From positions 1 to 5,074 of the forward strand of contig JAJZUK010000131.1 in NCBI GenBank assembly GCA_021847125.1: 5,074 bases of DNA, in the 5' to 3' direction. Positions 1 through 4,847 of this stretch are shown piece after piece. The notes under the pieces were generated by a model. It had not been told where the DNA came from and did not search any database. It saw only the letters and a list, made by a program, of their open reading frames with translations. The translations under genes were made by a program, and so were the position numbers. Positions within the stretch are counted from its first letter, which is position 1. Each line of letters opens with the position of its first letter. This DNA comes from Pseudomonadota bacterium (GTDB lineage: Bacteria > Pseudomonadota > Gammaproteobacteria > Burkholderiales > SG8-39).

Positions 1-255
1 AGTCGCCACGGTTCCGCTCCAGGCGCCGCTCGCCTGGCAGGCGGTGGCGTTGGAACTCGACCAGCTGAGCTTGGCCGTCTCGCCGGCGATGAGCGAAGTC
101 GGGTTGGCGCCGATGCTGACGATGACCGGGTTCGCGGCCGGCGTGGTGCTGCTCGAACTGGAGCTGCCGCCTCCGCCGCCGCAGGCGGCGAGCAGCAGGC
201 ATGCGGCCAGCGCGGCGAAACGCGAGCAGGCGCGGGCTTGAGTGTGCAGTCGCAT
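1..255 (-). CDS. Putative lipoprotein with Ig-like N-terminal region (partial, 3' end outside window)
   Basis: The first 85 codons of a minus-strand gene that continues past the left edge. Residues 1-25 form a lipoprotein signal peptide: Arg-rich start, hydrophobic stretch around residues 13-24, and lipobox LLAAC with the lipidated Cys at residue 25. A flexible tether of five Gly and six Ser follows. Residues 43-85 (NPVIVSIGANPTSLIAGE, then a WSSSNATAC stretch and GAWSG) look like the start of an Ig-like or bacterial surface beta-sandwich repeat common in proteobacterial exported proteins. The start ATG at 253-255 lies 7 nt after the stop of the upstream DUF2844 gene, and its Shine-Dalgarno (AGGCGA) overlaps that stop codon, so the two are probably co-transcribed and translationally coupled. 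The rest of the protein is unseen. A DUF3443-type protein is one possibility, since I recall that family sitting beside DUF2844 in Burkholderia, but nothing visible here proves it. Confidence 0.8.
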   Translation of the reverse strand, partial: MRLHTQARACSRFAALAACLLLAACGGGGGSSSSSSTTPAANPVIVSIGANPTSLIAGETAKLSWSSSNATACQASGAWSGTVAT

Positions 256-262
256 GTTCGCC

Positions 263-706
263 TCAGCGTAGGTCGTTGGGGCTGAAGCCGGCCGGCAATT
301 GCGCCGGAAGCCAGGCGCTGCCTTCGAATGCGCGCATGCGGCCGCCCGAATTGATCACGACTTCGGGGCTGTTCACGCCCAGGCGTGCGCGCCCCGCGCG
401 CGGTGCGCTGGCCGATTCGGCCACCAGGGCGTCGAAATATTTTCCGAGCAGCGCCTTGAGGTCGGGCAGAATCGGCCCTTCCCAGGTGAGCGCGAACACC
501 ACGCCGCCGGCCGAGACGTATTCGTTCACGTGCGTGCCCGTGTCGAGGACGGTTTCGCATATGCGGTAGCTGGCCCCGGCCGCGGTGAGCTTCGCCGCGA
601 CCGTGGTGCTGGCGCTGCCGAAATCCTCCGGCGCGCCGCCCAGCGCGGCGTGGCAGGCGCCCGCATAGGCGAGCAGCAAAGCGGTAAGCAAGGGTGTTGC
701 GCGCAT
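263..706 (-). CDS. DUF2844-family exported protein
   Basis: A complete 147-residue protein of unknown biochemical function. Residues 1-20 form a Sec signal peptide (MRATPLLTALLLAYAGACHA, probably cleaved after A20). The mature part begins ALGGAPEDFG and continues with an ICETVLDTGTHVNEYVSAGG segment, then VFALTWEGPILPDLKALLG and KYFDAL. This order of motifs is what I recall for the DUF2844 family of Burkholderiales, whose members are about this long. Cys18 lies in the signal region but the surrounding residues are not a convincing lipobox. The start ATG (704-706) has an AGAGGAA Shine-Dalgarno about 7 nt upstream on the minus strand. It is the first gene of a two-gene unit with the lipoprotein downstream, which points to a periplasmic or envelope role shared by the pair. 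Family assignment is from memory of the motifs. Confidence 0.75.
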   Translation of the reverse strand: MRATPLLTALLLAYAGACHAALGGAPEDFGSASTTVAAKLTAAGASYRICETVLDTGTHVNEYVSAGGVVFALTWEGPILPDLKALLGKYFDALVAESASAPRAGRARLGVNSPEVVINSGGRMRAFEGSAWLPAQLPAGFSPNDLR

Positions 707-880
707 GAACCATTCCTCTCGGGCTGCTACGGTCCGCCTTTATGGCGAACAGTTGAATCCAGAATATATTCCGCGTCGACGCTGCAACAGATTGTAACCC
801 CATCGCGCTCGAACACGCGGCGCCGGCCGGCCTGCTAGAATCGATCCAAATCAAGAATATCGTCTGCCGAGGGAGGAAGA
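707..880. promoter_or_regulatory. Divergent intergenic region between DUF2844 gene and amidase
   Basis: This 174-nt spacer must hold the promoters of both divergent genes. On the plus strand TAGAAT (836-841) is a good -10 hexamer, giving a leader of about 30 nt for the amidase, but no convincing -35 stands 16-18 nt before it. On the minus strand TACAAT (plus coordinates 791-796) is a plausible -10 for the DUF2844 gene, also with a poor -35. A second AT-rich patch lies at 762-770. No clear operator or terminator was seen. Confidence 0.4.
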
Positions 881-2281
881 ATGCAGCTCACCGATCTCAC
901 GCTCGCTGCTCAGGCCGCATTGCTGCGCCGGGGCGAATGCTCCAGCCGCGACATCGTCGATGCGCATCTCGCGCGCATCCAGCGCCTCGACGCGAAATTG
1001 CACGCCTTCGCCGAGGTCTATGCCGAGGAGGCGCGCGCGCTCGCCGATGCGGCCGACCGCGCGCGCGCAGCGGGCCTGCCGCTCGGGCATTTGCACGGGC
1101 TGCCCATTTGTCTGAAGGACCTGTGCGACATCGAAGGCCGCATCGGCACCATCGGCTCGCGCATGTGGGAGAAGCGCCGCGCGACGGCGACCTCGGCCAC
1201 GGTGGAGCGCCTGCTCGCTGCGGGCATGATTCCGCTGGGCAAGACGCACATGGTCGAATTCGCGTTCGGCGCCTGGGGCACGAACCCGCCCATGGGCGCG
1301 CCGCGCAATCCCTGGGACGGCGCCGTGCACCGCGTCCCCGGCGGCTCCTCGAGCGGCACTGGGGTCGCGGTCGCGGCCGGGCTTGCGCCCGCGGGCATAG
1401 GCAGCGACACCGGCGGCTCGATCCGCATCCCTTCTGCGTTCAACGGCCTCGTCGGCCTCAAGGTCACGTACGGCCGCATCAGCCTGCACGGCACGGGCCT
1501 GTTGAGCTGGACGCTCGACACCATCGGCCCGATGGCGCGCTCGGTCGAGGATTGCGCCGAGCTGCTGCGCGTGCTCGCGGCGCCCGATGCGCGCGATGCG
1601 GCGACACTCACCGCACCCACCCTCGATCTGCCGCCGGGCTTCGCCGCCGACGGCCTGCACCATGCGCGCATCGCGCTGCCCGAGCGCGCGCAGCTGCCGT
1701 CATTCATGCATCCGGCGGTGCTCGACGCCTGGACGGCGGCGGCGAAGACGCTGGAGCAGCTCGGCGCCGAGATCGTGCCGGTGCGCCTGCCGGATTGGTA
1801 TTTCGATCTTGCGCGCGATGCGGGCAATATCATGGCCTCCGAAGCGTTCGCGCTGCACCGCGATCACATCGAGGACATGGCGCAGCCGATCGGCGACGCG
1901 GTGCGCGCGCGCATCCTCGGCGCGCGCAAGCTCGCGCCGGGCGACTACGCCGAAGGCCTGCGCACCATGGCCGAGCGCCGGCGCTTTTTTTACGAATGGT
2001 TCCGCGGCTTCGATGCGATCCTGCTGCCGACGGTGGCGCTGCCGGCGCCGCCGCTCGAAGGCATAGACGAAGCTTCGCCCGTGCCCGCGTATTTCACGCG
2101 GCCGCAGAATTATCTGGGCCTCACCGCGCTCGCGATTCCGGCCGGGCTGCATGAAGGCCTGCCCATGAGCGTGCAGATCATCGGCAAGCCGTTCGACGAG
2201 CGCCGGGTGCTCGAAATCGGCAAGGCGTTCCAGGACCAGACGCGCTTCAACGAATTGCGGCCGGCGGGACTGGAAAATTAG
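881..2281 (+). CDS. Amidase signature family hydrolase (stand-alone, GatA-like)
   Basis: A 466-residue enzyme of the amidase signature family, which hydrolyses carboxamide C-N bonds through a Ser-cisSer-Lys triad; it is predicted to be cytoplasmic because no signal peptide is seen. The triad is visible: Lys79 in GLPICLKDL, Ser156 as the cis-Ser in PGGSSSGTG, and nucleophile Ser180 in GSDTGGSIRIPS. The 24-residue gap between the two serines matches the family. The Gly-rich signature block runs from about 153 to 198, and the C-terminal GLPMSVQIIGKPFDE motif is also typical. Length fits a complete family member. No gatB or gatC lies nearby, so it is more likely a stand-alone amidase than the tRNA amidotransferase subunit; the substrate cannot be deduced. 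The ATG start is supported by GGGAGGA ending about 5 nt upstream. It converges on a cupin gene, with 27 nt between the stops. Confidence 0.93.
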   Translation: MQLTDLTLAAQAALLRRGECSSRDIVDAHLARIQRLDAKLHAFAEVYAEEARALADAADRARAAGLPLGHLHGLPICLKDLCDIEGRIGTIGSRMWEKRRATATSATVERLLAAGMIPLGKTHMVEFAFGAWGTNPPMGAPRNPWDGAVHRVPGGSSSGTGVAVAAGLAPAGIGSDTGGSIRIPSAFNGLVGLKVTYGRISLHGTGLLSWTLDTIGPMARSVEDCAELLRVLAAPDARDAATLTAPTLDLPPGFAADGLHHARIALPERAQLPSFMHPAVLDAWTAAAKTLEQLGAEIVPVRLPDWYFDLARDAGNIMASEAFALHRDHIEDMAQPIGDAVRARILGARKLAPGDYAEGLRTMAERRRFFYEWFRGFDAILLPTVALPAPPLEGIDEASPVPAYFTRPQNYLGLTALAIPAGLHEGLPMSVQIIGKPFDERRVLEIGKAFQDQTRFNELRPAGLEN

Positions 2282-2308
2282 AAATGTGAGGGACCGAGTT
2301 GTCGAAGC

Positions 2309-2590
2309 TCAGGCCTTCATCTGAATTTCGACGAATGCGAACTCGCCGGCGCTGGCGTTGATGACGTTGTGCTCGACGCCGGCCGCGCGAAAATAGGATT
2401 TGCCGGCGGCGAGCTCGCTCACGCTGTCGCCCGCCTTGTCCTTGAGCAGCAGCTTGCCGTCCATCAGCGGCACCACGACATAATCGTATTCGTGCCGGTG
2501 CCAGCCGGTCTCGGCGCCCGGCGTGAAGCGCCATTCGGTCACCACGACGCGGGAATTGTCGATTTGAACGATGGCGCGCGTTTGAGTCAT
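2309..2590 (-). CDS. Small single-domain cupin protein
   Basis: A 93-residue protein that is essentially one cupin beta-barrel. Cupin motif 1 appears as GAETGWHRHEYDYVVVPL at residues 25-42, with His31 and His33 as likely metal ligands. The family's usual Glu three or four residues after the second His is absent; Glu34 or Asp36 are the nearest acidic residues. Motif 2 appears at about 63-78 (GKSYFRAAGVEHNVIN) with His74 as a ligand. Such proteins may bind a metal and a small molecule or act as dioxygenases or isomerases; the substrate is unknown. The ATG at 2588-2590 is preceded by an excellent AAGGAGG Shine-Dalgarno 5 nt away on the minus strand. It converges with the amidase and is divergent from yjbQ across 71 nt. 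A link with the amidase is possible but is only inferred from adjacency. Confidence 0.85.
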   Translation of the reverse strand: MTQTRAIVQIDNSRVVVTEWRFTPGAETGWHRHEYDYVVVPLMDGKLLLKDKAGDSVSELAAGKSYFRAAGVEHNVINASAGEFAFVEIQMKA

Positions 2591-2648
2591 TTCGGCCTCC
2601 TTCGGGGCAATGGGCGTGGGCGCGCTTATGGTAGCAGCAGAGCTGGTC

Positions 2649-2654
2649 TAAGAT
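2649..2654 (+). promoter_or_regulatory. -10 hexamer of yjbQ, predicting a leaderless mRNA
   Basis: TAAGAT ends exactly 7 nt before the yjbQ ATG (2662-2664). A transcript starting the usual 6-8 nt after a -10 box would begin at or next to the A of the start codon. TTATGG at 2626-2631, 17 nt upstream, is a poor -35 match. No Shine-Dalgarno lies at a workable distance; CGGA (2657-2660) is only 1 nt from the ATG. Predicted by eye. Confidence 0.5.
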
Positions 2655-2661
2655 AACGGAC

Positions 2662-3075
2662 ATGAGCCACCAGCAAAGCTTCGAGGTCCGCACGCGCGGC
2701 CGCGGCACCACCGAAATCACGAGCGAGGTCGCGCGCATCGTGCGCGCAGCCGCGATCGCGACCGGCATCGCGCAGGTGTTCGTGCAGCATACGAGCTGCT
2801 CGGTCATGATCACCGAGAACGCCGATCCGGCGGTGCGGCGCGACCTGGAGACGCTCGCCGCGCGCTGGGCGCCCGACGGCGACCCGGCTTACCGCCACGA
2901 CACCGAAGGCGCGGACGACATGGCCGCGCATGCGCGCAGCCTGCTCGCCGGCAGTTCGGTCAGCGTGCCCGTCGGCGGCGGCGAACTGCTGCTCGGCACT
3001 TGGCAGGGCATCTATTTGTGGGAGCACCGCACCGGCGCGCAACACAGGCGGGTGGTGGTGACGGTGCTGGGGTGA
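2662..3075 (+). CDS. yjbQ: UPF0047/YjbQ family protein (thiamine-phosphate synthase-like)
   Basis: A 137-residue, full-length member of the UPF0047/YjbQ family. Recognisable family motifs are FVQHTSCSVMITENADPAVRRDLE-like residues 40-63 (His43, Cys46, Asn53, Asp55 and Asp61), YRHDTEGADDMAAHARSLLAG at 77-97 (His79 and His90 as likely metal or active-site residues), and the strongly conserved LGTWQGIYLWEHR at 111-123. E. coli YjbQ has been reported to have a weak secondary thiamine-phosphate synthase activity, but the true physiological role of the family is unsettled. No signal peptide or membrane segment is present. The stop lies 7 nt from the stop of the convergent RAMA-like gene. Its promoter appears to overlap the translation start region, with no Shine-Dalgarno. 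Confidence 0.93.
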   Translation: MSHQQSFEVRTRGRGTTEITSEVARIVRAAAIATGIAQVFVQHTSCSVMITENADPAVRRDLETLAARWAPDGDPAYRHDTEGADDMAAHARSLLAGSSVSVPVGGGELLLGTWQGIYLWEHRTGAQHRRVVVTVLG

Positions 3076-3082
3076 ACTAGCC

Positions 3083-3475
3083 TCACTTGCGCAACGCCTT
3101 GAGTATCTGCCAGGATGCCCGGCCCGGTACTCTGCATTCCCAGAAAGTCCAGCCGTTGACGGGATTTTTCGTTATCGACATTGCCGCCGCCGAAGGAGTA
3201 TCGAAGCGCTTGCCGTTCAGGACAAGCGCCCCACTCTCGGCGCGCCCAAGGTAAATTTGTCCCTTGTAGTTCGCTCGAAATTCGGTTCCGGCCGGGAATC
3301 GAACGCCTTTGGTCACCCAGTCGCCCGGCGCGGGCGGATTAGCCGGGGTGGCGGATTTGCTATTCCGAGAAAGACCGAGCAACTCGCGCAGGACGTCGTT
3401 CTCCGTGACGTCCTCTGAAGGGCGGCGCAGCATCAGTGCCTTGTACACGTCGAAATCGACCTCTATGGTTCTCAT
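3083..3475 (-). CDS. SeqA-N/ribbon-helix-helix-like plus RAMA-like domain protein
   Basis: A 130-residue protein. Residues 1-35 (MRTIEVDFDVYKALMLRR, then SEDVTENDVLRELLGLS) closely resemble the start of E. coli SeqA (MKTIEVDDELY... SASDILRRML), a ribbon-helix-helix-like dimerisation module. A Ser/Ala/Pro-rich linker spans about 36-52. Residues 57-118 (GVRFPAGTEFRANYKGQIYL, LVLNGKRFDTPSAAAMSITK, NGWTFWECR) resemble the RAMA domain found beside adenine-methylase and restriction systems and predicted to bind DNA. The SeqA C-terminal hemimethylated-GATC domain is not present. The start is placed at the ATG that aligns with SeqA Met1; a GTG at 3482-3484 would add three residues (M-R-V). A promoter and inverted repeat lie upstream. 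It is divergent from the XRE/nucleotidyltransferase operon and nearly abuts yjbQ. The role is unknown; a DNA-binding regulator or modification-linked factor is an inference. Confidence 0.75.
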   Translation of the reverse strand: MRTIEVDFDVYKALMLRRPSEDVTENDVLRELLGLSRNSKSATPANPPAPGDWVTKGVRFPAGTEFRANYKGQIYLGRAESGALVLNGKRFDTPSAAAMSITKNPVNGWTFWECRVPGRASWQILKALRK

Positions 3476-3507
3476 GACTCGCACTCGCCCAGATTGACGA
3501 TATAGAT

Positions 3508-3525
3508 TACTATAGCACTATAGTA
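3508..3525. promoter_or_regulatory. Inverted repeat over the -10 box of the RAMA-like gene (putative operator)
   Basis: A perfect inverted repeat, TACTATAG-CA-CTATAGTA: 8-bp arms with a 2-nt spacer. Its right arm contains the minus-strand -10 hexamer (3520-3525), so a dimeric protein bound here would block transcription. Extra TATAG copies at 3501-3505 and 3511-3515 give a local 10-bp periodicity. The binding protein is not known; the RAMA-like protein itself or the XRE protein are candidates. Confidence 0.6.
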
Positions 3526-3548
3526 CGTTATTGCTATTTGACCGTCAA
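3520..3548 (-). promoter_or_regulatory. Sigma70-type promoter for the RAMA-like gene
   Basis: On the minus strand a -35 TTGACG (plus coordinates 3543-3548) is separated by exactly 17 nt from a -10 TACTAT (3520-3525). The -35 matches consensus at five of six positions and the -10 at four of six. The predicted transcript would start near 3513, giving a leader of roughly 38 nt before the ATG at 3475. The -35 box lies in a small palindrome, TTGAC-C-GTCAA (3538-3548), and the -10 lies in a larger inverted repeat. Confidence 0.65.
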
Positions 3549-3601
3549 GCCACCTGTAGCCCCAAGAGATTTCTGCCGTGGAAGCGCCGTTATTAGCAGA
3601 C

Positions 3602-3629
3602 TTGAAAGAGTGCTTACTATCGCTATAAT
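3602..3629 (+). promoter_or_regulatory. Strong sigma70 promoter for the XRE/nucleotidyltransferase operon
   Basis: TTGAAA (3602-3607) and a perfect TATAAT (3624-3629) are separated by 16 nt. This is the best consensus promoter in the window. Transcription would start around 3636, leaving about 26 nt of leader, which includes a GGGGGG run (3652-3657) 5 nt before the GTG start that could serve as Shine-Dalgarno. The -10 is embedded in an inverted repeat, which suggests a strong but repressible promoter, as expected of an autoregulated antitoxin operon. Confidence 0.75.
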
Positions 3630-3650
3630 GTTTAATATATATAACATTAT
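3625..3650. promoter_or_regulatory. AT-rich inverted repeat over the XRE promoter -10 (putative autoregulatory operator)
   Basis: The arms ATAATGTT (3625-3632) and AACATTAT (3643-3650) are perfect 8-bp inverted repeats around a 10-nt centre whose inner six bases (AATATT-type core 3635-3640, ATATAT) are also self-complementary. Only two of the 27 bases in 3624-3650 are G or C. The left arm includes five of the six bases of the TATAAT -10 box, and the right arm ends 12 nt before the GTG start. The position fits a site bound by the XRE protein to repress its own operon. Confidence 0.65.
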
Positions 3651-3662
3651 CGGGGGGCCTCG

Positions 3663-4160
3663 GTGCGGCTTCAACAGCTTGGCTATGAGATCCGGCGTGC
3701 GCGGCTCGAACGCAGACTGACGCAGGCGCAGCTGGCAACGGCGGCGGGGCTGTCCCGCACTACGTTGAACCAGCTGGAGAACGGCTTGTTCCCCGATCTG
3801 GGCGTGAAGAAAGTTCTTGCGATCCTCGAAACGCTGGGACTCGATTTGTCCGTGCAGCCAGCCGCGCAAACACGCCGCCCGGATTTCGTCCGCATGGCGT
3901 GCAATACCGCCAATGTAAGCTATAAGATCGCGCTTACTGAGGACGAACTCATTCGTGCGCTACTCACAGGAAAGCTGGCCACGGGCAAGCGACCGCATCT
4001 GCGTGCGCTCCTGGACGAGGCTGCGCCTGAGTTGTTACAGGGCCTGGTCGGCGAAACAAACAAATGGACCAGGCCCGGAAGGGTGGAGAAGAACCTGGAG
4101 CAAATTGCCCGCGACATCGGCGCCACTCGAAGGATAGCGCATTGGCTGAAGACCGCCTAA
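3663..4160 (+). CDS. XRE-family HTH protein, putative antitoxin/repressor of nucleotidyltransferase pair
   Basis: A 165-residue protein. Residues about 5-65 form an XRE/Cro-CI helix-turn-helix domain; the core QAQLATAAGLSRTTLNQLENG (21-41) shows the usual recognition-helix pattern, followed by GVKKVLAILETLGLDLSV. The C-terminal part (about 74-165, with ALTEDELIRALLTGKL and [14 protein letters not shown]) is not a domain I can name; it could bind the partner. The start is the GTG at 3663-3665, which puts the HTH at the usual distance from the N-terminus and follows a G-rich Shine-Dalgarno. The downstream nucleotidyltransferase overlaps its 3' end by 19 nt. By analogy with HTH-linked toxin-antitoxin pairs it probably represses the operon through the inverted repeat at the promoter and may counteract the partner. 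It is not a recognisable AbiEi-type antitoxin. Confidence 0.8.
   Translation: MRLQQLGYEIRRARLERRLTQAQLATAAGLSRTTLNQLENGLFPDLGVKKVLAILETLGLDLSVQPAAQTRRPDFVRMACNTANVSYKIALTEDELIRALLTGKLATGKRPHLRALLDEAAPELLQGLVGETNKWTRPGRVEKNLEQIARDIGATRRIAHWLKTA
4129..4134 (+). promoter_or_regulatory. Shine-Dalgarno that fixes the TTG start of the nucleotidyltransferase
   Basis: GAAGGA lies inside the last codons of the XRE gene, 7 nt before TTG (4142-4144). The only upstream in-frame ATG (4064) would create a 97-nt overlap and a basic N-terminal stretch encoded out of frame within the XRE gene. The TTG start gives [13 protein letters not shown], a sensible beginning for the family. Confidence 0.7.
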
Positions 4161-4780
4161 AGATCTGGGAAACGCTGTTCCAGCGGGCGCTGCTGCTGAT
4201 CGACTCCGCCCGCGAGAGCGGGGCTACGCTCGACAATTGGAGTTTCGGCGGCGGAACAGTGCTGATGCGGCGGCATCGCCATCGATTCAGTAAGGACATC
4301 GACATCTTCGTGCTCGATCCGCAGTGCCTGCCTTATCTGAGTCCCCGACTTAACGACCAAGCGGAATCGCTTACCTCGGATTACGTCGAACAGGCCGACG
4401 TTCTGAAGCTTAACTTCGCCGAGGGCGAAATCGACTTCGTCGCGTCCGCGCCGTTAACGGAAAATTCCTCAGTCATCGAGATCCTGTTCGGGCACGAAGT
4501 TCAAGTGGAAACCTCCTCCGAAATCATCGCAAAAAAAGTCTGGCACAGGGGCAATCGATTTACGGCGCGAGACATTTTCGATCTGGCACTGGTAGCAGAG
4601 AAAGAGCCGGAAGCGCTGTGGAAAATTCGGCCCGTTTTGCGAGGCCAGCGGGAAGTCATACTTGCAAGAATCGGCTCGCAAGAGGCGGCACTAAGAGAAA
4701 CCTTCGCCGCGCTCGAAGTCCTCGACTATCGGCGAAGCTTTGACGAATGCATTGAGTTGACCAAGAAGGCAATGGGGTAG
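4142..4780 (+). CDS. AbiEii/AbiGii-type nucleotidyltransferase, putative toxin
   Basis: With the TTG start this is a 212-residue nucleotidyltransferase of the AbiEii/AbiGii (COG2253-like) group, part of the DNA polymerase beta superfamily. Visible motifs are the nucleotide-binding GGGT at 36-39 in [13 protein letters not shown], then [12 protein letters not shown] at 46-57 with metal-ligand candidates Asp52 and Asp54, a third acidic residue Asp98 in EGEIDFV, and the conserved AKKVWHRG...[12 protein letters not shown] at 130-150 (Lys131/132, Arg143 and Asp144). All catalytic positions look intact. AbiE-type proteins act as bacteriostatic toxins in type IV toxin-antitoxin and phage-defence systems, and related MenT enzymes transfer nucleotides to tRNA. 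The substrate here is unknown. It overlaps the XRE gene by 19 nt, which implies coupled translation. A longer form from ATG 4064 is possible but less likely. Confidence 0.85.
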   Translation: MAEDRLKIWETLFQRALLLIDSARESGATLDNWSFGGGTVLMRRHRHRFSKDIDIFVLDPQCLPYLSPRLNDQAESLTSDYVEQADVLKLNFAEGEIDFVASAPLTENSSVIEILFGHEVQVETSSEIIAKKVWHRGNRFTARDIFDLALVAEKEPEALWKIRPVLRGQREVILARIGSQEAALRETFAALEVLDYRRSFDECIELTKKAMG

Positions 4781-4834
4781 AGCGACAACCTCTGCCGCAC
4801 CGCACTCGGCTAGGACTTGGCCGGCTCAGCGAGG

Positions 4835-4840
4835 TAAAAT
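4835..4840 (+). promoter_or_regulatory. -10 hexamer of proA, predicting a leaderless mRNA
   Basis: TAAAAT ends 7 nt before the proA ATG (4848-4850), the same spacing as at yjbQ. Transcription would then begin at or beside the start codon. The nearest purine-rich run, GAGG (4831-4834), is 13 nt from the ATG, too far to be a normal Shine-Dalgarno, and lies upstream of the predicted transcript start. The -35 region is weak (AGGACT, 17 nt upstream). Confidence 0.5.
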
Positions 4841-4847
4841 CAGTCCC

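Noticed and set aside
851..1663. Long minus-strand open frame of 270 codons opposite the amidase
   Set aside because: It is a GC-driven shadow of the amidase gene: Arg/Ala/Gly-rich with no recognisable motif, while the plus frame has the full amidase signature and Shine-Dalgarno.
937..2154. 405-codon plus-strand open frame inside the amidase
   Set aside because: Out of frame with the amidase, extremely Arg/Ala-rich and low in complexity; typical of an alternative frame in high-GC DNA.
2301..2332. GTCGAA...TTCGAC inverted repeat as a terminator between amidase and cupin
   Set aside because: Six-base arms with a 20-nt loop and no T-run; it extends into the cupin coding sequence.
3472..3869. 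Small minus-strand open frames across the divergent promoter region and XRE gene start
   Set aside because: They run through the two promoters and over the XRE coding sequence, with no good ribosome binding site or domain pattern.
4064..4141. N-terminal extension of the nucleotidyltransferase from ATG 4064
   Set aside because: It lies within the XRE coding sequence, encodes a basic segment unlike the family, and is worse supported than TTG 4142 with GAAGGA.
3077..4813. CTAGCC (3077-3082) and GGCTAG (4808-4813) as inverted ends of a mobile element
   Set aside because: Six bases are expected by chance over this distance, the bases on either side do not extend the match, and no transposase or target duplication is present.
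4781..4834. Possible terminator after the nucleotidyltransferase gene
   Set aside because: Several short GC complementarities but no stable stem followed by a T-run could be drawn.
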